IMG/VR virus record: IMGVR_UViG_3300009194_000006
Span: 1-64,000 of that record
From: a virus
Strand: one strand, 5' to 3'
DNA length: 64,000 nucleotides
A model generated the notes under the pieces. The model worked only from the letters and a program-made list of their open reading frames with translations. It had not been told where the DNA came from and ran no database searches. The position numbers and the translations under genes were made by a program. Below, piece after piece: positions 55,416 through 62,332 of this stretch (within the stretch, counting starts at the first letter, position 1; every line of letters begins with the position of its first letter).

Positions 55416-55575
55416 TCTTATCTCCTGAATTATTTAATGTAATTTGTTCTTTATACAGGTGTGGTAATTCTACACCATGATCGATACCACTACAATAGGT
55501 CTGATTGTCAAAATGCCAATTGCGATAGTTGTAATACTCGACACTTTGATTATTTGTTAGATTCTTATCTTCCAT
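55399..55575 (-). CDS. Small protein, 58 aa
   Basis: ATG at 55575 (MEDKNLTNNQSVEYYNYRNW), stop at 55399-55401, overlapping the DUF3307 gene by 17 nt. Sits 1 nt after the receiver-domain gene, so translation is probably coupled. Unknown function. Confidence 0.55.
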   Translation of the reverse strand: MEDKNLTNNQSVEYYNYRNWHFDNQTYCSGIDHGVELPHLYKEQITLNNSGDKNGPDC

Positions 55576-55576
55576 A

Positions 55577-55933
55577 CTACTTTAGAATTTCATTATTGAT
55601 TAATGTGAGGCGAATCTTATACCGATCCCAAAAAATATGCTTAGCATTGAGAATATACTTTACGGCATTCGTATTTGATGAATGAACGTATATAACCTTA
55701 AGCTTACTAAGATCAATATCATTCCAGTAAAGGCGCTCTTCAATCCAATTGAAAATGTCTTTACCTTCAACTTCTTCACCCAAGTCATTGTCAAGACTCA
55801 ATACTTCAAATTTATTGGAAGACAAGTGCTTAAAGGCTTCTTCAGAAGTCTTTGCCCACACCCAATCACCTTTTACATAATCATTGGGATCTCTTAGGTC
55901 ATCGACCCATAGTTGCAATGACATAACTTTCAC
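55577..55933 (-). CDS. Cyclic-phosphate-processing receiver (cREC)-like protein, 118 aa
   Basis: LWVDDLRDPND at residues 8-18 and LSLDNDLGEE (about 45-54) carry the paired Asp of a receiver fold. VIYVHSSNTNAVKYIL matches the H-S-x-N motif of the receiver-like family linked to RNA repair and cyclic phosphates. The link to the Thg1-like gene 4 kb away is suggestive. Confidence 0.7.
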   Translation of the reverse strand: MKVMSLQLWVDDLRDPNDYVKGDWVWAKTSEEAFKHLSSNKFEVLSLDNDLGEEVEGKDIFNWIEERLYWNDIDLSKLKVIYVHSSNTNAVKYILNAKHIFWDRYKIRLTLINNEILK

Positions 55934-55958
55934 TCCTACGTGTTATACAATTACGTGA

Positions 55959-56099
55959 TTACTCATCGTCTTCTTTATCGTCATCATCATTTAAGATTCG
56001 GGCATCATCTTCAGCAAGTTCATCTTCATGCCACATATCATAAATATCTTGTGTTTTGGTGACGACTTCGTGTTCAGTCTCTCTTTCTTTACCATCCAT
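55959..56099 (-). CDS. Very acidic small protein, 46 aa
   Basis: Start at 56099 after CGGAGGCATCATT. C-terminal half is mostly Asp and Glu (NDDDDKEDDE). Possibly a DNA mimic or an acidic regulator; this is inference from composition only. Confidence 0.55.
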   Translation of the reverse strand: MDGKERETEHEVVTKTQDIYDMWHEDELAEDDARILNDDDDKEDDE

Positions 56100-56199
56100 A
56101 ATGATGCCTCCGAATAATTTAGACCATTACTGATCATACCAAGACTTGACGCATTTGTCGAGTCAAAGATAAATATATTTATCAAGGAGATTATATTAT

Positions 56200-56544
56200 A
56201 TGAAAACTGGTGACATTCTACCACAGAAAGAACAGATAGGAAAAGTAGTTTCCTATATTATTAAAAATCTACAAGATGGACAAACAATACTGGATGGTGT
56301 TGAGATAAAAAACAAGCATGATTATGATTTCATAAGCGATGCGTTAATTGTAACTATTGATAAAAATATAGAACCACCAGCCAACTCTGAATATAAAGTA
56401 GATGAATTCTGGGGTAACCAAATACGAATAGATATAGCTGCAAAAGGTTTGGATAAAAAGGAAATACGCAATATCTTAAAGAAAGCATTTGATGAGTATA
56501 TTGATGTTTTCAATCGAAAAACACATAAGTATGACACACTATAA
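56200..56544 (+). CDS. Hypothetical protein, 114 aa
   Basis: AAGGAGATTATATT precedes the ATG. Begins MKTGDILPQKE, somewhat like the capsid leader but without a clean cut site. A late-type box (GATAAATA, 56168-56175) lies upstream and a terminator downstream. Unknown function. Confidence 0.65.
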   Translation: MKTGDILPQKEQIGKVVSYIIKNLQDGQTILDGVEIKNKHDYDFISDALIVTIDKNIEPPANSEYKVDEFWGNQIRIDIAAKGLDKKEIRNILKKAFDEYIDVFNRKTHKYDTL

Positions 56545-56548
56545 TTAA

Positions 56549-56570
56549 AAAATCCCCCGTAGGGGATTTT
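56549..56570. terminator. Bidirectional terminator
   Basis: AAAATCCCC and GGGGATTTT form a 9-bp stem with a CGTA loop, with A and T runs on the two sides. From 56571 to 56677 no gene is seen. Confidence 0.8.
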
Positions 56571-56677
56571 GACATCATAGAACACACTTTGGCAGGCATT
56601 AAGTATTCTAATTGTATTTATAACTCGATGTAACACTTTATATAGTCAGTTTTTATTCATCAAAACAAGTATAGTCA

Positions 56678-56920
56678 TTAAGAAGTTCTAAACATAAGTG
56701 AATAGGCATTAAAAAAGTCTCTGAATTTATCGTCCAGAGACTTTTTATGTTTTACCTTCCTGTTGTAAGATTTTCCCTTTCCTTTCTTAGGTTCTTCAAC
56801 TTTATGTTTGAACATTGGTGAAGTAACCGCTGCGGCGAAATAATTATCTTTTATTTCACCTCTCCCAAGATCGTGCTTATGCTTGGGAGTATTTTTATGT
56901 TTATTTCTTCGTTTAGACAT
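56678..56920 (-). CDS. ArfA-like alternative ribosome-rescue factor, 80 aa
   Basis: GEIKDNYFAAAVTSPMFKHK then VEEPKKGKGKSYNRK matches the ArfA core of gammaproteobacteria (G-x-I-K-D-N…D-P-L-F-x-x-x-V-E…K-K-G-K-G). ArfA enters the empty A site of stalled ribosomes and recruits RF2. The start follows GGAGTGTATATT. The tail beyond residue 60 differs from the host version. A phage copy would free ribosomes stalled on cut mRNAs during infection. Confidence 0.8.
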   Translation of the reverse strand: MSKRRNKHKNTPKHKHDLGRGEIKDNYFAAAVTSPMFKHKVEEPKKGKGKSYNRKVKHKKSLDDKFRDFFNAYSLMFRTS

Positions 56921-56931
56921 AATATACACTC

Positions 56932-57318
56932 CTATAGTCTCAGTCTTGCTTTATCGATAAGTTCTATCATTTCTTCATGTGGTATTGTATTTAGGTATTC
57001 CTCAGTAGATTCCAGTGTCATCTCGGATTCATAATGTAGTAGTATCAATTCTCCTGCACAAAAGCGTGTCCGCAATGACATAGCATATACAACTCGGGCA
57101 TCTTCATCAATTGTTCCACGAGGCATATTATACTTATCTTCCATTTTAGTAAAATCTTTAGCTAGAAGTTTAAAAATACCATTTAGTTTTTTACGTTGAA
57201 TATCATCAGCATCTCCATTGCAGTACTCCATGTACTTGATTTTATAAAATGAATCAACCTCTACACGCTTATTAGAAAACGTTTTTGGGTGCGAAACAAT
57301 AACTACATAGGAAGACAT
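56932..57318 (-). CDS. Hypothetical protein, 128 aa
   Basis: Alpha/beta protein; 11 nt separate it from arfA downstream. No family recognised. Confidence 0.65.
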   Translation of the reverse strand: MSSYVVIVSHPKTFSNKRVEVDSFYKIKYMEYCNGDADDIQRKKLNGIFKLLAKDFTKMEDKYNMPRGTIDEDARVVYAMSLRTRFCAGELILLHYESEMTLESTEEYLNTIPHEEMIELIDKARLRL

Positions 57319-57345
57319 AAATATACCTTTTGAATTTATCTATTA

Positions 57346-57353
57346 TATAAATA
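57346..57353 (+). promoter_or_regulatory. T4-type late promoter (TATAAATA)
   Basis: Exact TATAAATA, 34 nt upstream of the M15 peptidase start. Confidence 0.55.
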
Positions 57354-57386
57354 CTACCATAACATAATCTTAAAAGGAAATCAACC

Positions 57387-57968
57387 ATGAGAAAGATTTT
57401 GAACAAAATATATAATTTTTTCATCCCAGATACACCCATGAAAAAGCCAATTGAGCATATATACGGAGAACCAGTCATGAACGTACAGAATATACGCCAA
57501 ACAGATAAATTATCTGAAAATTTTAAACTGAGTGAATTTACGAAGTCTCAAACTGCCTCACGAAGAGGTATAAATAACACCCCCAACGATGAACACCTAC
57601 GGAATATCAAAACCCTAGTTGATAACGTCTTACAGCCTCTTAGAGATGACTTAGGCAAGCCTCTGATCATCACGAGCGGGTACCGTTCACCTGCGTTAAA
57701 CAAGGCTATAGGCGGTTCTGAAGACTCTCAGCACTCTAATGGTGAAGCAGTTGACATAGAATGCATTGGAATGTCCAATAGAGAACTTGCAAAGTATATT
57801 CGTGATAATTTCACATTTGATCAACTTATTTTGGAATTCTATAATCCAGATGAAGGTGAAAATTCCGGTTGGGTTCATGTATCTTACGTATCTAGTGATA
57901 ACCGCAAAGAGGTATTAACAGCATTATCTCAGAACGATGATGTTACTTATCAGTATGGTATCTATTGA
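57387..57968 (+). CDS. M15-family peptidase, candidate endolysin, 193 aa
   Basis: The Peptidase_M15 core is clear: FKLSEFTKSQTASRRGINNT at 46-65, ITSGYRSPALNKAIGG at 95-110, then zinc ligands H116 (SQHSNG), D123 (AVDIE) and H164 (GWVHVSY). These enzymes cut the L-Ala-D-Glu or D-Ala-D-Ala bonds of peptidoglycan. The N-terminal 40 residues are basic and amphipathic with no cleavable signal. A late promoter supports a lysis role; a virion-associated role is the alternative. Confidence 0.82.
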   Translation: MRKILNKIYNFFIPDTPMKKPIEHIYGEPVMNVQNIRQTDKLSENFKLSEFTKSQTASRRGINNTPNDEHLRNIKTLVDNVLQPLRDDLGKPLIITSGYRSPALNKAIGGSEDSQHSNGEAVDIECIGMSNRELAKYIRDNFTFDQLILEFYNPDEGENSGWVHVSYVSSDNRKEVLTALSQNDDVTYQYGIY

Positions 57969-58387
57969 TAATAACTAGCCCATTCGGCATCTAGGTCAAA
58001 TGATTCTAATTCCAATTCAGTCATTGCTTCTATTTTTGAAGCAATGACATTTTCTACACTAAATGCTTTTTGTACATGTTTGGTCACTGTTGTTGCAATT
58101 AAAACCATTTGATTATAGTCCACTGACCGTATCCAACCATTCTGCCCTTTCCAATCCACGGAGTCGGTAATGCCTGCCTGCAATGCCATCATGGTTGAAG
58201 ATATTTTAGCAAGAGAACCTTCATCTGTCTTAATGATGGTACCGTTAAAATCGACTCCACCTGTTTCGATTTTTTTGCGTAAAGACGACAAACGTTTCAA
58301 CATTCTTTGATGAGCGGTAGTGATCACTTCTGTACTATCATCGTATATGCTTATTGAGTGTGTTGTACTTTCAAGTATGTTTTTCAT
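57962..58387 (-). CDS. DUF4376-like tail-associated protein, 141 aa
   Basis: IKTDEGSLAKISSTMMALQA, DWKGQNGWIRSVDYNQM and the following helix resemble DUF4376, found on phage tail or fibre proteins. The start MKNILEST could also be read as a short leader (I-L-E). Adjacent to fibre-like genes. Confidence 0.5.
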   Translation of the reverse strand: MKNILESTTHSISIYDDSTEVITTAHQRMLKRLSSLRKKIETGGVDFNGTIIKTDEGSLAKISSTMMALQAGITDSVDWKGQNGWIRSVDYNQMVLIATTVTKHVQKAFSVENVIASKIEAMTELELESFDLDAEWASYYQ

Positions 58388-58388
58388 A

Positions 58389-58841
58389 TTATTCTATAGG
58401 CACTAGTGATAAAAATATTATTTCGGAATGGTTGTTGCCACGTTTTTTATTTTCATTCGTGGCATAAATTTCAATTTTTTCATTCACAAGATATGGCGGT
58501 GTGTTTGCTGATATTTTTCCAATTGCGTTATTATCATAAGAAAAAACGCTCTTTAAAACATCGCCTGCTAAAGAACTATCGAATACAGTAACATTATCAA
58601 TGATAATTTTTGTTATTGAAACGCCAACATCACTGGTTTCAATTCCTCCAAAGTTAAAAGTCCCAGACCCAGATAAAACTAATATAGGCGTATATGTCTC
58701 ATTTGGAATTGTTACTTGTATAACACCTGCATTTTGTATTTCACTCGTATTGTATATGTTAAGTGCATGTACAGGCAATCTTGGAACAGTTATGATACGT
58801 TTCAATAAGCTCGATTTTATTTCTTTGTGCTTATTAGCCAT
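58389..58841 (-). CDS. Fibre-like structural protein, 150 aa
   Basis: Ile/Val/Thr-rich beta sequence with no enzyme motif, one base from the DUF4376-like gene. Likely a fibre or decoration part. Confidence 0.5.
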   Translation of the reverse strand: MANKHKEIKSSLLKRIITVPRLPVHALNIYNTSEIQNAGVIQVTIPNETYTPILVLSGSGTFNFGGIETSDVGVSITKIIIDNVTVFDSSLAGDVLKSVFSYDNNAIGKISANTPPYLVNEKIEIYATNENKKRGNNHSEIIFLSLVPIE

Positions 58842-59354
58842 TTAAAGAAGCTCCCAGTTATTTGAACCTGCATAAATGAATGAAACCTCAGTCATAGTAT
58901 CTACCGTAAAAGAAACCGAACTGCCTGCGGTAGTTACAATGGCATCATTAATGGTGTCGTTAACTGTGATGCTCGCTGAAGTGACCGCATTTGAACTACG
59001 GACAACAATTGTGTCGCCCACAGACACGGTTGATACATCTGGTAATGTCAGCGTTTGATTAGAAGTAAGATAGTATTTCAAGCCAACGTTTAAAGATACA
59101 CTCGCCGTAACCTCATTATATTTAGGTATGGTTGTTAATGTTTTGACGATATCACCTACTTGTCCTTTTGTAATCGCATGATTATCATTTGTTGCAGTTG
59201 CAACTTCAAGAGGTGCTAATGTCAGTTTGTCACTTTTGTAAAATGTGTATGTTTGGGTCACAAGATCATATTTGAGCATCCCGCCTCGTTTACCCAACTC
59301 AATATTATTATTGATGCTTGATAAATTGTATTTTTTAATAGTCGTTAATGTCAT
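58842..59354 (-). CDS. Fibre or decoration protein, 170 aa
   Basis: EVATATNDNHAITKGQVGDI (about 70-90) is a phrase common in phage fibre proteins. The C-terminal 90 residues (YYLTSNQTLTLPDVSTVSVG … AGSNNWELL) match in layout the end of the divergent protein at 59464 (VYLVDSSSSELTLTLATSSM … DGNNWYII), so the two share a beta-domain. Confidence 0.6.
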   Translation of the reverse strand: MTLTTIKKYNLSSINNNIELGKRGGMLKYDLVTQTYTFYKSDKLTLAPLEVATATNDNHAITKGQVGDIVKTLTTIPKYNEVTASVSLNVGLKYYLTSNQTLTLPDVSTVSVGDTIVVRSSNAVTSASITVNDTINDAIVTTAGSSVSFTVDTMTEVSFIYAGSNNWELL

Positions 59355-59463
59355 TTGAGAACCTTTAAATAGTTTTATTATTTACTTTACCATTATATGT
59401 GTACATGTCAATTACATAAAATCAATAAATATATAAAACTCTACCATACAAGGAGTAACCGAG

Positions 59464-59955
59464 ATGGCAAACATAATAGTCAACGCTAACGGAACTGTTA
59501 GCAATTCATTTTCTATAGGAAAATCTGGTAAAGGTATAGTTATTTATCAGGGAGATACTATACCATCCAATCTACTCGGTAACACGGGTGATATCTATAT
59601 AAAGAGATCGACTGAGCCTTTAATACTAAAGAAAAAATCTACTGGTTGGGTAGATGTCAACAATAAAGATATTGAAACAGTCGCAACTTCATCAACTTTA
59701 TCACCAGTACAAGCAAGTACTGTGTATTTAGTAGACTCATCATCTTCTGAACTAACACTAACATTGGCAACATCTTCAATGACCAATGGTAAACAAATTG
59801 TTTTCAAAGATTCGACAGGTTCGACAAGTACCAACACAATTACTGTTCAAACCGAAGGGTCTGAAACCATTGACGGCGACACATCATTCACAATAGCATC
59901 GGATTACACCTCGATAACAATTGTTTCTGATGGTAACAATTGGTATATAATATAA
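59464..59955 (+). CDS. Fibre or decoration protein, 163 aa
   Basis: Starts after AAGGAGTAACCGAG. The N-terminal part is a small beta domain with NTGDIYIKR. The C-terminal domain is shared with the divergent gene at 58842. Likely virion surface. Confidence 0.6.
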   Translation: MANIIVNANGTVSNSFSIGKSGKGIVIYQGDTIPSNLLGNTGDIYIKRSTEPLILKKKSTGWVDVNNKDIETVATSSTLSPVQASTVYLVDSSSSELTLTLATSSMTNGKQIVFKDSTGSTSTNTITVQTEGSETIDGDTSFTIASDYTSITIVSDGNNWYII

Positions 59956-59965
59956 GCGTAATAAC

Positions 59966-60190
59966 ATGAGTCATATTTTTAATGATGAGATACAATATAA
60001 ACGTACTGAACAAGTAGATTCATTCGGGAGACTTAGAGCTTCTACACCACATACATATTTTGACTCTCCTAATGCATGGAAGGTGTTACCGGGATGTAAA
60101 TTCAAACTTACTGCCACAAATGTAACAAATGGAAATTGGGACGTGTCGCTATCATTTTATATGATTAAAAGAAAAACAGTGAACTATTAA
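59966..60190 (+). CDS. Short structural protein with the F-G-R-L-R motif, 74 aa
   Basis: DSFGRLRASTPHTYFDSPNA at residues 16-35 is a motif common in phage head or tail decoration proteins (F-G-R-L-R-x-S-x-P-x-T-x-F-D-S), normally the start of a longer protein. This gene keeps only that domain. A terminator overlaps the stop. Confidence 0.6.
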   Translation: MSHIFNDEIQYKRTEQVDSFGRLRASTPHTYFDSPNAWKVLPGCKFKLTATNVTNGNWDVSLSFYMIKRKTVNY

Positions 60191-60203
60191 GTTCACTGTT
60201 TTT
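60172..60203. terminator. Bidirectional terminator
   Basis: A perfect 13-bp stem AAAAACAGTGAAC/GTTCACTGTTTTT around TATTAA, shared by the convergent genes ending at 60190 and 60193. Confidence 0.88.
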
Positions 60204-60672
60204 GATATGTTATTAAATAGACACCCTGTGTCTTCATTTCTTCAATGTAATCGAAACGTTTAACTTCCAAGAAGTGTGCCATTTCCGGCATTTGAAGAAA
60301 ACGCTTTAGTCTTTTCAGGTCAGTATTATCAACTGATACGAATTTTATTTCATCTAACCTTGTGTAAAACTTCTCAATCAGGGTAGATACCATCTTTTCC
60401 ATCTGAGATCGATATTCATATGCATCTGCAACCTGTATGGGATTTAAGAGTTGTTCAATCGATCCAACAATAATACTGAATACATCTTTCGATTTAGTTG
60501 TACTGACTAAAATTCTTCCATCAGTATATAGCATGGCAACAAGATATAATCCATCAGACACTTCTGATACTAAGGTGAACATTTTCTTTTCAGGAATATA
60601 TTTCACCTTGCCATCGTTGAACTTTCCAGCGTTACTACCGTATGATGCCTCGTAAAGATCTGACTCGCGCAT
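60193..60672 (-). CDS. Leader-like protein, 159 aa
   Basis: Begins MRESDLYEASYG, compatible with cleavage after L-Y-E before Ala. The rest is alpha/beta with no recognised family. Next to the Acb1-like gene in a minus-strand run. Confidence 0.6.
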   Translation of the reverse strand: MRESDLYEASYGSNAGKFNDGKVKYIPEKKMFTLVSEVSDGLYLVAMLYTDGRILVSTTKSKDVFSIIVGSIEQLLNPIQVADAYEYRSQMEKMVSTLIEKFYTRLDEIKFVSVDNTDLKRLKRFLQMPEMAHFLEVKRFDYIEEMKTQGVYLITYQKQ

Positions 60673-60675
60673 AGG

Positions 60676-61161
60676 TTAACACCATTCGTCGCTTATCGCT
60701 TCGCTATATTCTTCACCGAGCGTTATCTGACCTAAGTCGCTCAACAGATCATTATCAGGTAAGTCACCGTCATAATCATAACTCAACGTAATATGAGGCG
60801 AATAGTTATCATAGGAGTGTATAAATCCTGCTGCAAGAAGCTCGTTATGTCGAGATTGAAGTTCAGGGGAGTCTAACTTTATAACCAAGCAATCAGACTC
60901 GTCGCCATATAATGCGAACTCAGAAGCAGTTGCGGTGTATTCTAAGTCACTACTTGGTGGAATTAGCGGATTACCTTTATCCTCAGAATACACAAGTGTT
61001 ACATGTAGCGTATCTAAATCTATTGGATTTTTGATCTTCAACTTCTTTATTAAACCATCAATCTTTTTCTTTGTTTCTTCGTCTGGTGTAACGCCAAAGT
61101 ATGAACCATTTTTAAATGATTGATAATAGTATTCGAATTTCTCTTTATTAAAATAACTCAT
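60676..61161 (-). CDS. Acb1-like 2H phosphoesterase (anti-CBASS candidate), 161 aa
   Basis: Two H-x-T motifs stand in the right places: TLHVTLVYS (H53, T55) and YSPHITLSY (H123, T125), with LYGDESDCLVIKLDSPELQS then RHNEL between. This is the 2H phosphoesterase layout; length and linker resemble T4 Acb1, which cuts the cyclic nucleotides of CBASS immunity. Other 2H enzymes act on RNA 2',3'-cyclic ends, so this substrate is the main alternative. Overlaps the upstream gene by 4 nt. Confidence 0.72.
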   Translation of the reverse strand: MSYFNKEKFEYYYQSFKNGSYFGVTPDEETKKKIDGLIKKLKIKNPIDLDTLHVTLVYSEDKGNPLIPPSSDLEYTATASEFALYGDESDCLVIKLDSPELQSRHNELLAAGFIHSYDNYSPHITLSYDYDGDLPDNDLLSDLGQITLGEEYSEAISDEWC

Positions 61162-62090
61162 TTCTTCCCCTTGATAAATTGATCATAGATTGTATCATGT
61201 TCTTCTTCTATATCATCGCTCCAATCAAATTCGTCATCTTCATTGCATTCTGATTCTAGCTGTTCCATGATGATAGAGTCGTGATGCTCATTGATATTTT
61301 CTACTAAATTATCTACTTGTGTATTTAATAGAATCCCATTTATATCGTTTTCAGCAAACTCAAATTCATTACATTCTTTAAACTTTACTGGATTCTTTTT
61401 GAAATAGTCAGCAATGGCCACTGCGGTTGTAAAACCTATCAAACTTCCAATTAAGTATGCATAGTCATCATCAACTTTCTTTTTTAACTTTTTAGGAAGA
61501 TATGCATATACTTGGTTTGGTTTAGGCTTTGGAGCTTTAGGGTTTTCTTGTTGATATTCCTTATACATGTCATGCATTGACTTGTACATCTTTGTATATT
61601 GTGGGCGGTATTTCGCCAACACTTCTTTCTCAACATCCCCATTCAAGCCAAAAGATGTTATTAGATCTTCAAAAAAAGGCTTACTATATATCTTGTTATT
61701 AGCTTGATATTTTGGAAGCAACGCATTGTAGTGAAAATAATACTGGTCTTTTAAGCGCTTAGTAATTTGCTTCACCTGCTTTTTCATTTGAGGTGACATA
61801 CGTGCATTAAACTTCGTAGTTATTTTTCGCATAGCCTTTTTATAAGAATCCTCAGCACCAGACTTTATATCTTGCATAAGATTCTTAGATTGTGAAAATA
61901 TCTTTGATAAACTGCTACGAAGCCCTTCATCCAATTGTTCACTTTCCATGTACATGAACAAAAAAGACATGCCATGGTCGTCTTCAAATATTTCATAAGA
62001 CGGTAATTCATTTATCTCTTCTATGAAATCATCAGAGGCTTCGTATGAAGCCTCGTCTAATAACTGACGATATTTTTTAATATCATTCAT
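61158..62090 (-). CDS. Likely internal head or virion protein, 310 aa
   Basis: N-terminus MNDIKKYRQLLDEASYEA has a cut site after L-D-E before Ala. A second such site, QLDEGLRSSL, lies near residue 55. The body is Lys-rich and helical (about 60-220), with one hydrophobic helix (YLIGSLIGFTTAVAIADYF) and an acidic tail. This is what a T4-type internal or core protein would look like. Function unproven. Confidence 0.55.
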   Translation of the reverse strand: MNDIKKYRQLLDEASYEASDDFIEEINELPSYEIFEDDHGMSFLFMYMESEQLDEGLRSSLSKIFSQSKNLMQDIKSGAEDSYKKAMRKITTKFNARMSPQMKKQVKQITKRLKDQYYFHYNALLPKYQANNKIYSKPFFEDLITSFGLNGDVEKEVLAKYRPQYTKMYKSMHDMYKEYQQENPKAPKPKPNQVYAYLPKKLKKKVDDDYAYLIGSLIGFTTAVAIADYFKKNPVKFKECNEFEFAENDINGILLNTQVDNLVENINEHHDSIIMEQLESECNEDDEFDWSDDIEEEHDTIYDQFIKGKK

Positions 62091-62104
62091 TGTTACTCAT
62101 TTCC

Positions 62105-62329
62105 TTAACGTTTTGTAAACCTGAACTTCTTAGGATCGCGGTTCTTAATAGCTGATAGCATTCTCTTTTCCAAAAGAATCGCAGCTTCTTCGCCATATTT
62201 TTCTTCAATCTCTTCTATCAGATTGATACTCGAATTAATAACGTGGTCAGCGCGAGTCTTTATCACAGCTTCCGATAATCGACTTCGGCCATTTTCCATT
62301 AAACTATCGAGAATACCACCACTACTCAT
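62105..62329 (-). CDS. Hypothetical protein next to the helicase, 74 aa
   Basis: Helical, acidic in the middle, basic end (NRDPKKFRFTKR). Starts 3 nt after the helicase stop, so co-translated. Unknown. Confidence 0.65.
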   Translation of the reverse strand: MSSGGILDSLMENGRSRLSEAVIKTRADHVINSSINLIEEIEEKYGEEAAILLEKRMLSAIKNRDPKKFRFTKR

Positions 62330-62332
62330 GTA

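Noticed and set aside
56144-56165. Inverted repeat TTGAC…GTCAA as an operator between divergent genes
   Set aside because: Only five bases per arm around an 11-nt gap, too weak to claim as a regulatory site.
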